From Mermis nigrescens (Eukaryota > Nematoda > Enoplea > Mermithida > Mermithidae), in assembly GCA_036768485.1 (NCBI GenBank), contig JAVLUZ010000154.1:25657637-25721636 (forward strand): a DNA stretch of 64,000 nt, in the 5' to 3' direction. The notes beneath the pieces were generated by a model. That model saw only the letters and a list, made by a program, of their open reading frames with translations, was not told where the DNA came from and made no database searches. Below, piece by piece: positions 1-12,600 of the stretch. How positions within the stretch are numbered: the stretch's first letter is position 1; the number at the start of each line of letters is the position of its first letter. Position numbers and translations under genes: made by a program.

Positions 1-542
1 TTTTATATTTTTTATATGCGCTAAAACGACAACAGGGAGTTTTTTATTATTTAATTTGTCGAATTTCAATGAATCATCAACCTCCTTTTTCCTGATTATT
101 AATCAATTTTTAATTTGACTTTATAAAATGAGATGAGTAAGCGTTGCATAAATAACGATTTAAATCGGTAATCCAATTTTTGAGAGTAATTTAAATAAAA
201 TAAATAAAAATGATTTTTATGAGCAATTATGCTTATTCGGCTATTGGTCTAAAAAAGGCATTTCGCAAAATTTTTCATAAATAAAAATGGCGCCACGTTT
301 TGATTTGTGCAAATAAATTCAAAAAATGAGCCTGTATGTACATATTTACACTTTACACTAATTTTAATTCGAATAGCGAATCCTCAAAACACGCGATCAC
401 AACTTACTTTACACGAATTTTAGTTTAAAATGCTGATTTCGCTAATCGTTTTTAATTAAATTTCAGGCAATCATGTACATAATTTTTCCTATCGATTTTT
501 AAACGCTTAATCGATCGGTGTAAAGTGTAAACTCGCCATTAC
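1..542. other. NF1 intron 15 (partial), no repeat recognised
   Basis: This AT-rich intron sequence has no exon, TIR or array that I recognise. TTTACAC/GTGTAAA heptamers occur five times between about 340 and 535, close to the exon 15 donor. Confidence 0.5.
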
Positions 543-631
543 CTAATGTACCAGAACGTTTGCATGGCAGCCGACGGGGACTCGGGATTCCAAAGGCGGA
601 TATTTTCCGGTTGGTGTAAACAAAGCAAAGC
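543..631 (-). CDS. NF1: NF1 exon 15 (last in window)
   Basis: The exon reads ALLCLHQPENIRLWNPESPS and then AAMQTFWYI, matching human ALLVLHQLDSIDLWNPDAPVETFWEI. The acceptor is CGACACTTCAG and the donor TAG|GTAATG. It is 89 nt and ends in phase 2. The next exon was not found in the remaining 542 bases and should lie outside the window. Confidence 0.95.
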
Positions 632-3600
632 CTGAAGTGTCGGGTGCGAAATGTGTAAATGGAATGGTCATTTTCGCGTACCTAATTTTATAATCAATAT
701 AATTTTTTAATTACTTCTAAGAATTTTCGGTAGAAATTTTTAAAATTTTCTACAAGCTTCCGTAACCTTTCAACAAAAGCATTTCGTTCAATTCGATTAT
801 TTCGAAACTGGCGCGTTAGAATTCCTTAAATCAATGCAAAATGCGAATTTTCCAAAAGTTTATATTACTCCAACCGAGAATTTCGACAAAAGACTGTTTT
901 TTCACGTTTTTTTCGAAAATTTCGTTTGCTTCCTTCGTTTTCATTATTCTTCTAATTCCTGAAGCTTATTTTTAATTAAATACGTCGCAAAATTGGTAAT
1001 TTGTATATATTTTCGAACTTCGACGCATTCCTTCCAAAAATTGCTGCTGAATACTTCCAAAAAAATTGTTTTAAATTATAAAACATCCCAAAACTACATA
1101 GCAACAAACCGCTTCCAACTTTTTGCTCTGCTTCTCACCTCAGTTGCGGATCCAGGATTTTCCTAAGGGGGGGGGCGGTACCCTAAGGCGGAGGTTGGAA
1201 CCCTGACTTGGGCGGAATAATTAGCCTTTTTAACCCAAAAATCGCTAAAAATCGCTCAAAAATCCTTAATTTTGCGCTTTATTCTGGGCCAATATGGGGG
1301 GGGCGGCCGCCCCTCCGCCCCCCAAATCTGCCCCTGCTGTAAACTACGATTTTGAATATGCGTACATACATAATTAGCTCGATTGACAATCATTTCTACG
1401 ATTCAGTTTACACTCAGAGTAGCGCACGCGAATTTTCCCATTTTTTATATTTTATTAATTTTTTATTCTCAAATAATTGCCACTTCAAATTAAAAATTAA
1501 TTAGATTAATTACTTTTTATTTCTATTTAATTACATATATATATATATAAGTTTTCATTTCGTTCATTGTTATTCTCGTTTAAACCTTCATTTCTATTTA
1601 CAACCTACGGCGAAATTGCATTCCTTGTTACATATTTAAACAGCCGCAATACGGATTACACACAGCTAATTATTTCTGATCCTCTCGTTGATTAATTAGA
1701 GATTAAACGGAGCCGGTTTAATAGAAAAAAGATTTTGAAAGGACTAAAAAATTTTATCGATTTTTCATTCGATTTCTTCCGGAAAAAATATTATTTTTAG
1801 CGCTACAATACTGATATTCGCAAGCGATATCGAAATGAAAAGGCAATGCGCACTTCCATGGCTTCTTGAACGATTTCGGGCATAGTCTGCGAAAAACTGA
1901 GCAAACTAACGAGGCCATTGATCAATTCCGAACTCGAACTATGTATTTCGGCAGCGTCGGCTTCATTTCTGGGCCCAGCCTAAAATTATTGGGATTATAC
2001 GTTTAACAGGGGTGGGGGCATATATGAGCATGGGGGTGAGGGGTATTACCCCCTGAGCTCTGAAAAACTGATAGCTGCAGAGCGACTTTGGCCGAAAAAC
2101 CATTGCTGTAGAGCCTTTTCTGGCTCATAAAATTAGCTATACATCCTTCTTGGGCTCAGAAAACTAGCTATGTAGTCCTATTTGAGCTAAGAAATGCTAT
2201 TTGGTTGTCCGTTCGAGTTTTAAACGGATGTATAGCTATTTTCTCGACTCCGGAAAGGGATTAATAGCTATTTTTAGCCCAAAAAGGCTATATAGCCATG
2301 TTTGTGAATCCAAAAAGGCTATATATAGCTAAATTTCTGAGACCAAAAAGCCATATAGCTAATTTTCTGAGCCCAAAAGGACTATAGAGCCATTTTTAAG
2401 AAGCACATAACTATCTAGAAATTTTTGGTTTCACCCCCCTGAAACCTGAAAGTTTGACCTTGCGCACCTATGGGTGGGGGATCCTCAACTAACGTCGCCT
2501 CATGCCCCAAACGCTGAGATCATATATACCCCAATACCCCGCTGGCTGAGATTTTTTACACCGCCACCATATATACATGATCTTGAGGTTTGGGGGGAAG
2601 TTTTCACCCCCCCCCCCCCGCAGAATCATTTTTCACCCCCCGCAAAAAATTTTTCACCCCCTCCCCCCAGAATTGGCGATTTTTCAAAAGTTTCCTAAAC
2701 TTACCTGAAAATTAGTAGAAAAAGTGTCTTTTTAAGGGCTTTTGGCTATCTATTAGCTCAAAATCGTCAAATTTTCGGCGCTTCGCGCCATATATTCATG
2801 TTTTAAGCGGTATATTGGTCAATTTATTTCGACTTTTTTCGAAATTTTTTTCATGATTCTATGCTCTAGAAGAATAGAGTATCGTCAGAAACGCCAAAAA
2901 ACGATGTTTTTAACGCGTACCAGCCATTTTTGGGCTCAAAAAAAGGCACTTTAGGTTTTCATCCCCCCTAGAATTCCCATGCTGTGCATGTATGACCGCC
3001 ACCCCTCCCCCCGGATTTCTAGGCAACGACTTAAGTTTGTAGGGCATTCTTACACTATTTCTTCGACATTTTTGGCAGAAAATAGGAAGTCATTCATACC
3101 CTACCAAGATTAATCGACCAATCCGATCCAAAATTTCATCCACTACGACATAAACGATTTTGATGACTCTTTAGAAAAAACTCGTAAACTCTCTTTTTTG
3201 TCGTTTAGATTTTTCATTTTTTTAATTTTTCAGTTTTAAGATTTTTAGAAGCAAACATTTAAAAAATTTTGCCGATTTTTCAAAAGGTATATCGTTTGAA
3301 CTTTGACGAACTTTCACCGCGAGACTTTTGGAAGATGTCCAGCATAATTTTTAAGATTTTATAAAAAATATTAATAGCAACAATTGAAGACGTAGATTTT
3401 TTTTCAACTTTTACGCAAGAGGTAAATTTTCAAAAGTAAGGACAAAAAATATAAATTTTTAATTTCTCACAGCTGCGTGGAATATTTTAAAAAAATACGA
3501 AAGACGATTATTTCTAACAATCAATTTTCCAGATAAGTATGGCCGCTGGTTGGATAATTTTTAAAATTTTAATCTTGCTGAAACTTTTCTAAAATTGAAT

Positions 3601-6600
3601 TTAATGAGCTATATCCGTTTTGCTCAGACTTCAAAAGCCGCACTAAACCCAAGTTTTTGGTTAAAAAAGGCAGGTTTGAAAATTAAAAGTAAGAAAATTA
3701 AAAAAATCTGAAAATTTAAAGCACATTAGTTCCGAAGCCACAGCTTTGATGTTTTCCGTTACACTTAAATTTATGAGTTAATTCTATGAATGATCATGTG
3801 GCATCAAGCACTATTTCGAATAAAAAAAATTTGAAGCTCCATGAAAACTCGAAGGCCCCTCCTTGGCCGAAAAAAATTTTAAAATGTAAGAAAATGCACG
3901 AAAACATGGAAAAATTGCTCATCTTTGACGTAAAATCTTCAAATTTTCGGCGCTTGGCCGCCATATTTAAAGTATTTTCAATAATTTTGGCTCAAGCGCG
4001 ACAAAAAACCGACATTTTTTGATTAAAAAAGTTTTTGCACGAAAAGTTTGAATTTTTTCTATCCTAATGAATAGAGCATAACGAAAAACGTCGAAAATTG
4101 CGGTTTTGCGAGCTATCCTGACAAATTTTCCATGATTTACAAGACCAGTTTATATAGAATCCCCCTCGGCCGAACCCTGGATAAGGGCCTGCCGCTGACC
4201 ATGCATGATCTTGAGGAATCGGAGGGGTTTTGGGAGGTTTCATACCCCATAAGGGTTCTCCTCCCCCGGAAGGTTTTCACCCCTCCCCCCCTAGAAATTC
4301 ATTCACTGAATCCGCGATATTCCGAAAATTCCAGAAACTCCTTAGAAAAGGTATTGCTTCAAGCGTTTTAGCTATCTATTTGCTAAAAAATGTCAAATTT
4401 TCGGCGCTTCGAGCCATATATTTATTTCTTTACTACATTTTGTTCACTTTACTGGAATTTTCCTGATATTTTTCGAATTTTTTTAATGTTTTTACGATCA
4501 CGAAAGATAGAGCATCGCCAGATACACTGTTTTTGACGCTTATTTGCCGTTTTTAGTCTAAAAATGGCACTTTAAAATTTACCACCCCCCTAAGAATTTC
4601 CATGCTGCGCACGTCTGTTGCTGAACCCCGCTAAATGCTGCCGAAACCACCATAATTGTCAATTTTTCACAAAATCTCCACTAATGAGCTCGTTTTATGC
4701 GTTTTATAGCCATCTCTTGGTTCAAGAAGAATTTTATGGGTGCTTTACGCCAAATATTCATTTTCGGGCTAAACTATATTTAATTTATCAGAATTTTTCG
4801 AAAATTTTGGTCTTTTGCTAAAGACAGTTAAAAAGTGATGTTTTGACGCGTATCCATCTTTTGTATGCCCAAAAAGGGCGATTTTGACAACATTTTTGGT
4901 TCTAAACGAGCAAGAGCGTAGGGAGGGGGGTTCCAGAGGGGGCTAGTTTAGGGCCATCAAGAATCCGGTAGAACCCCAAGATCTGTAGGCCCCCAGAATT
5001 GAATTCTTGGCATTATTTTGTGATCTTTGCCGGTTTTACAACCAGCCAGGCCCACAAAATTTAGCTGCTGCCCACGCATAATACTACTAACCCTTACTTT
5101 AGCATTCCCACGATGTACTCGTACGTATGAATTCATTTGTACGAATATGCCCTCTGTTATAACGTGTAACAACAGAGGGGGTTGGGGTGAGTGATTGACA
5201 CCGAAGGTCGACCCGGCTTATCCACTATCCATGACCAGCTTGGCAGGCACGTATCTCTGGGAGGAATGGGGAAACCCCCTCAAAAAAAATTCAGAAAAAT
5301 CGTAAAAATAGGACTTTTTAAACGTTATTTTGTGCTATTTTTGGCCTTTTTAGGCTTAGTCCCCCAAAATTGGTGTTGGTCCCCCCAAAATAGGACGGCC
5401 AGCTACGTGCCTGCAGCTTGGGCAGCTACCCAATTCTGGGGAGTCTGGATGATGCGAAACGGGTGAAAAATTAAAAACCATGCCAAAAAATTCGATTTGG
5501 GAGGGGGGTTAACCGGATTCACGGGGAGAAGGAACTAAGCCCCCAGACCCTCTCTCCCTCGTGTGCCCGAGGCCCCATCGATTTTTTGGCAGAATCAAGC
5601 TAGAGGCTTTTTTAAAGCACCTCTAATCGTTTTTGATCACGAAAAGGTCTACGACCACGCCACCCAATATACGTATATAACCAGGGGCGGATTTTGGGGG
5701 CGCGAGGGCGGCCGCCCCCATTACCTAAATAGTGCGCAAAATTAAGCATTTTTGAGCGATTTTCAGCGATTTTCGGGTTAAAACGGCTATTTTTTCCGCC
5801 CAAGTCAGGGTTCCGCCCCCCCCCCTTAGGGGTACCGCCCCCCTTAGAAAAATCCTGGATCCGCCACTGTATATAAATGAGTAGCAACTTTACTCCGAAG
5901 AAAAAATAAATATCGTCATTTAAGCTCAAAAAACCACTTTACACCTTTTGTGTAAACAAACTACAGAGTGACAAAAAAGCAGGTGAATAATTAATCACCC
6001 TTTCGTGTAGGAACAGCATAGGTTCGGTACAAATGAGCCGAATCATGCCGAATAGCAATTGTTTAGGCGATATAGTTTCGTCGGACACTCCCACGCCCCC
6101 TTTGTCCCGAAATTTGCCGGTCAACTGGCTGACTTTCTGCAGACTCTGTAATGAAAAAAATTTTAAAAATTTCAAAAGAATTAAAAAGTTCTCGGAGAGG
6201 GAGCCAGGTAGGTGCTGGTAGGGTTCTTAATTACAGTACATATGTGGTTTAAGAGGGGGTTTCAACCCTCTCCCCCAGAAATTTTTTCATCCACTACCGG
6301 AATTCGCGATTTTTCGAAAGTTTCCAAAAATTTTCTACAAATTCGTAGAAAAGGTGCTTTTTTAAGCGTGTTTAGCTATATATTTCCTCAAAAGTATCAA
6401 ATTTTTGGCGCTTCGCGCCATACACTCATGTTGTGACTATATTTTGTTCAGTTTCTACCACTGTTTTTTGATTTTTTTCGAAATTTGTTAATTTTTTATG
6501 CTCTATAAAGCTAGAACATCGTCAGAAACGCCGGAAAACTGTGTTTTTTACGTGTACCCACCATTTTTGGGCCCAATAAAGGGCACTTGAAAATTTCAAA

Positions 6601-9600
6601 CACCCCCTCCACCCCAGAATTTTCTTGCTGTGCATGCCTTTTAGGGAGGATCATGGGAGAATGTCAAAAATAGAACGTATGCGTAAATTTGAATTAAAAA
6701 TCAAAAGGTTGAACATAAAAAAGAAACTAGGAAAAATTCAAAAACCATAAAAATTCAAAAAAATTCAAAAATTAAGAAATTCAAGCAAGATTACAAAAAA
6801 AATTCAAATTAGGGTAAAATATAATAAAAAAGAATGGACAAGTTCAGATTCGAAAAATTTCTCAATTTTAAAAATGCGAAAAAATCAAAAAAATGAAAAA
6901 CTAAAAACGATTTCAAAATTCAAGAAAAAATCAAACAAGGATGACAATAAATTTTTTTCAAATTTCAAAAAAATTAACAGTACGAAGTATTTAGAGTTAT
7001 ACATGTACATATTCTCCACTTTTATTAAACTAAATTTCAAGCGTTTTGCACCTTCTGCAGCACCCCACGGTTCTACAGTAAATCAGTGAATAACGACTCA
7101 AAAATTTTTGCACTCACGGTGAGCCGAACCCGCCGATCCGTATATAAGGGGCTGAAAAGCTTTCACTAAGCAGACTACAGTACAACAGCCAATATACAGT
7201 AATACGGCCGAGTTGCAGTAAGACTCGATACGTAGCGAGTCTGCTACCGCTACACAATGTGAAATAGATCTTTCACGCTTTAACCCGTCACTTTCATGTT
7301 TCAAAAACTCTCAAATATAACAAATATTATTCGGAGAAGCGAGCAAAAGTCCGAGTCGTCGGATAGTACTACGCACGCGGTTCAGAGCGGCAGATCCGGG
7401 AAACCGGCGCGGGTATAACTTTGCTCGCAAGTAACGCCTGCTTACGCGTTGCCACGTTACAGATAGTACGCCGCGCTAAGTAATTAAGAATACGACTAAA
7501 CAACCCACAACGACCGGATTAATTGACCATTATTGTTCTACTACAGTACGACTACAGTAAGCTAAAGTAAGACAACGCACCTGAGTGACTTGACTACAGT
7601 ACAACTACAGTAAGCTAAAGTAAGACAACGCACAAGGGCTTGACTACAGTACGACTAAAGTAAGCTAAAGTAAGACAACGCATCTGAGTGACTCGACTAT
7701 AGTACGACTACAGTAAGGTAAAGTAAGATAACGCACCTGAGTGAATTGACTACAGTACGACTACAGTAAGCTAAAGTAAGACAACGCACCTGAGTGACTT
7801 GACTACAGTACGACTACAGTAAGCTAAAGTAATACAACGCACCTGAGTGACTTGACCATAGTACGACTACAGTAAGCTAAAGTAATATAAGGCACCTGAG
7901 TGACTTGACTGCAGTACGACTACAGTAAGCTAAAGTAATACAACGCACCTGAGTGACTTGACCATAGCACGACTACAGTAAGCTAAAGTAATATAAGGCA
8001 CCTGAGTGACTTGACTACAGTACGACTACAGTAAGCTAAAGTAATACAACGCACCTGAGTGACTCGACCATAGTACGACTACAGTAAGCTAAAGTAATAT
8101 AAGGCACCTGAGTGACTTTGATAGGCATGTGGCCGCTGGAGCTCAAAGCGGACGATAGGCCGATGCTGGAAGCGCCTTGAGTGACTCGATTGAGCGTTTC
8201 GTTGAAGATATTTCGCAATTCGCTCGCCCTGCTGTAAACCAAATCGATTTTGGGCCACCAATGCAGCCTGGGTTGGACGGCTATGCGATACAACGCGTTG
8301 ACGAGGACGATTTGAAGCGGGCTGCTCGTCTGGGCTTGTAAACAAGTTCTGAACACTTCGTTGTTGTAGTTGAGCCGGAACAAAGCCACGAAACAATCGA
8401 TCATTATATCGAGCTCTTGCGTGCTGACGTTGTTGCGAAAAATCGGCTTGGTCGAGTTGAATAGAAGCATCTGGCAACGTGCCAATTAAATGTGAGCTCA
8501 CGACGTGCCGCACGATGTAAAGATTTTTTTAATTTTTCATTTTATAAATTTTTAATTTTTAATATCTTTTTTATAAATTACTCTCTGGAATTTTTTCATT
8601 TTTGGATTTGGAAAAATTTTAAAGCTTCAACCCGAAAGAGTGGCCCAGGATTTTTGACTTTCAAAAATCGTGAAAAAATCCGCTTCGAAAAGCCTTTTTA
8701 GCCATCTTTCGGCGCAAAAGCGTCAAATTCACCCTTTTTTGACTATATTTTGTTAAATTTCTCCGACGTTTTTTATAATTTTTCTCCTAAATTTTGTATG
8801 TTTCTATGATCTGGAAAAAAGCAGAAATTCAAGAAAAAAATTTTTTGCGTCAAAAGTCGAACCATGCAGGTTTGGAAGAAAAGGAAAATTGCTCCTCATG
8901 TTATGAAAAAAATCACTAAAAAGCAAACGATAATTGAACTACATTCTCGCGATGTTTCAATTGCCAATTTTAATTACAAGCTACAGTATACCATTTTAGC
9001 GCGGTTCCCTTTTTTACTAAGATCCTATAGAAAAATGTTTGAAAAAACCCAGTTTAAAATGACAAAATATGGACAGAAAATGATCAAAGTCGGTCGTCCC
9101 CAAAGTCAAAAAAATTTGTCCCCCCCCCAGATTTTCGATTAGTACTTTTATGAGCATTTTGACCATTTTAAGCCAAAAATTGGAGGTCATTCAGCCCCCC
9201 CCGTTCCCGAAAAATAGCCGGGGACCTCCCATCCCAAAACTTCGAGCCGTTACACGCATACGTGTAACGGCTCGAAATTTCGAAGGGGGTTCCGGCCAAT
9301 TTTAGGGAGGGGTTTAAAGACCTCCAATTATTGGCCAAGAACGACAAAAAACGCCTAAAAACGGCCGAAAAATTCGATTTTTTTCCAAAAATGGGGGGTG
9401 AAAAACTTTTCGGCTTAGGCGTTTGGGGGACGTTGGGACGTCCGACTTTGAGCGGGGGATCCCCTCATCCCCCGTGTTACATGTATGGTTACACGTATGT
9501 ATGTTAGAAAATTAGGATCGGTTTAAAATATAACCTTGACGTCGTTGATGACGGAATGAAGCAAAGCGAAAAATACGTTCGCCGAATCGGTTACGTTGAC

Positions 9601-12600
9601 ATAGGTGGCCGCTTTACACAACTTTACACAAGCGACGCAAGCCGCGGCCGTCAATTGCTGCTTATTCGTGTGATGCGACGCGCCGGCTAACGCTTTTTTA
9701 ATTGAGTCAAAATACAGTTTCTGTAAACAAATGATGAGTTTAAAGTTGAAAAAATGAAATTTCAAAGTGTAAAGCATACATGATCATAAGGTTTTAGAGG
9801 GGTTTCACCCCCTCCCCTCCGGAAATTCGCGATTTTTCAAAATTCCCAGAAACTTTTCTAAAATTTCGTATAAAAGGTGCTTCCTATGCGTTTTAGCTAC
9901 ATATTATTTGCTCAAAAGTGTCAAATTTTCGGCGCTTCGCGCCACATACTCATGTTTTGACTATATTTTGTTGAATTTATTCGATTTTCGATTTTTTCGA
10001 AATTTTTTGGTTTTATGCTGTAGAAAGATATGAGCATCGTCAGAAACGCCAAAAACGATGTTTTTGACGCGTACGCATCATTTCTGAACCCAAAAAAGGC
10101 GCTTTAAAATTTCAACCCCGCTCTCGGAATGTCCCGGACACACAGGCAAATAGTAAATTGCGCTAAGTTGTGCGATATTTAAACCGTAGGATTTATCCAA
10201 TCGAACATTAAATGCACGGATTTAAGGTAGTGATCGACCGGAAATCCGGCTCCGGCTTCCAGCAAATCCGGCCGTTTTTTCCACTCCGGTGCTCCGGCCG
10301 GAGGACATCCAAAAATCGGCCGGAGGCCGGAGAATTTTTTCGTTTTTTGCATAGTGACCGAACGTACTAATTGCTGAACATTGTGCTTATTGTAATTTAG
10401 TCAGAGCACAATACAATAGCAGAAAAAGGAAATAGACCAAATAAAAAGTCTAATCGTAAAATATTCATTTTTAGGAGGAAAGAAAATTACTCTATTGATC
10501 GATTCATGCAATCGCTGTGAGAAATCGCTGCAGGAAATTCCTGTTAACACTGGAAGTCATAGAGTAGCATAAGATGCAGTCTAGCCTGCACTGCACATGC
10601 TACACTGATTTTCCAGATAATGTTGCCGTCCATTCCGTACGTCATATTCGCGGTTCACTGAACATAGTATAGTATGTGACGTACCTATGTATATACGGTC
10701 ACACACAATCATGCTTTAACATCAAATATTGCCTACTGATGCTTTATTTAGGGCAGACTATGGAGACGACAGAGTCTCAAATTGCTGCATAAATTATCTA
10801 AAAATAGATGGGTACGATCAATGAATGTTTTTCACGTGTTATTCCACATACACGCTTTAAAATACATGGGTACGATCAATAAATGTTATTCACGTGTTAT
10901 TCCTCATACACGCTCATATACAAAGATGTCCTATTTATCCACGCGTGTGAAATAATATTTCTCCTGCTCCGCTCCGGCTCCGGCCGGAGCAACATGGTCC
11001 AATCCGGCTCCGGCCAGATCTCCGGCTCCGGCAAGATCTCTGGCTCCGGCCATTTTGGCCGCTCCGGTCGATCACTAGTTTAAGGCCTATAATTCAGTGA
11101 AAACATCGGGCGGACATAAATTAGAAGCCGTATGCGGAAGTACATAATTCGTGTAAAGTACCTTTTTCAGATGCTTATTCGAACAAGGCGCTCCGCTTTC
11201 AGCGTGGTGTATTTCCTCAAGGATTTTCTAAAAAGCGAATTATAAGTCAGTGGTAAATTCTGAGAAAGTTGATGAAAAATCCGCGTAGAATTTTTCAATA
11301 AATTAGCGAATAATTCTGATACAAATTGGGCAGTAATTAATTATTCGAACGTATTTTAAAGCGTCTATTTTAATAGAGATATTTATTTACTATTCGGTTT
11401 CCTTTCAAATTTATTACTCTATTATTTTAAGCATTTGCGAACGATGAAAAATTGGCGTCTTTTTAAAGTTTGCCAATAATTAAATTGGATTCATACTTAT
11501 TAATTAGGATATGCCGTTTTGATGACTGATAAAAAAGCGATTAATCCAAAAATTGATCTAGACTGCGTAAGATTTTCCGTAATCACCAGAAAACGTTTGG
11601 TTTTTCTATGGTTTTTTAATGGTTTTTTATGGTTTTTTAATGGTTTTTAATGGTTTTTTATGGTTTTTTATGGTTTTTAATGGTTTTTAATGGTTTTTTA
11701 TGGTTTTTTTAATGGTTTTTTATGGTTTTTAATGGTTTTTTAATGGTTTTTTATGGTTTTTTATTGTTTTTCTTATGGTTTTTAATGGTTTTTTAATGGT
11801 TTTTTCAATGGTTTTTTTATGGTTTTTTAATGGCTTTTTATGGTTTTTTAATGGTTTTTTATGGTTTTTTTAATGGTTTTTCATTACCGGACAAAGAATA
11901 AGCAGCATCATTTGAAGGGGCCAAATGGACGCTTTGCGTTTCGTCGACTCGGCGGCGTAAAATTCCAACTGATCGAAAAGTCGTTCGCAGCATTCTGACA
12001 GCGCGAATACGCGAATAATTAAAAATTTATTTAAAAATTTTAAATAAATTTAATTTTTATTTATTTAAATATCCCTAATATGCATGAATTAATAACACGT
12101 AAAAGGGAAGCGTAAGATCCATCCACGTGGGAGGGAAAAAGAGGCCCACCCCATGCGATGAAGGCCAACCACACATGGGCGTGGGGGTTTGGAGGGGTAT
12201 GCACCTCCAGAAGTTGAAATACCCCCCAGAAATCAAAATACCCCCCAGAATTCAAATTTTGAAAATTTTTTTGCTTTTTTTAGCGATTTTTTGATGCCAT
12301 TGGATAGTGCTCGATGAGAAACGTCGAAAAATGGTGTTTTTTTCGCCATACGACCACTTTTAAGACCATTTTTTGACCTTTGAAAATTTTTCAGCCCCCC
12401 CCCAGAATTTTGGTGCTGCCCACCTATGAGGCCAACCCTAATCCCCAAAAACTAAGAGTTTTACTTCCTTACGAATTCGTGGTTTTACGTTTTCTTAACG
12501 TTTAAACAATTTCAAAAGCGGTTTTGAAAATTTTTTGTGATTCTATAATTTTGTTAAATTTTGACTTTTTTAAAGCATTTTCGGACGACTTTTCCGGGTT

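Noticed and set aside
1..542. NF1 exon 16
   Set aside because: Searched the minus strand for the segment following FWEIS; no splice-bounded match was found.
10883..11083. Gly-Ser-Gly repeat ORF
   Set aside because: Direct translation of the GGCTCCGG subterminal repeats of a hAT-like element.
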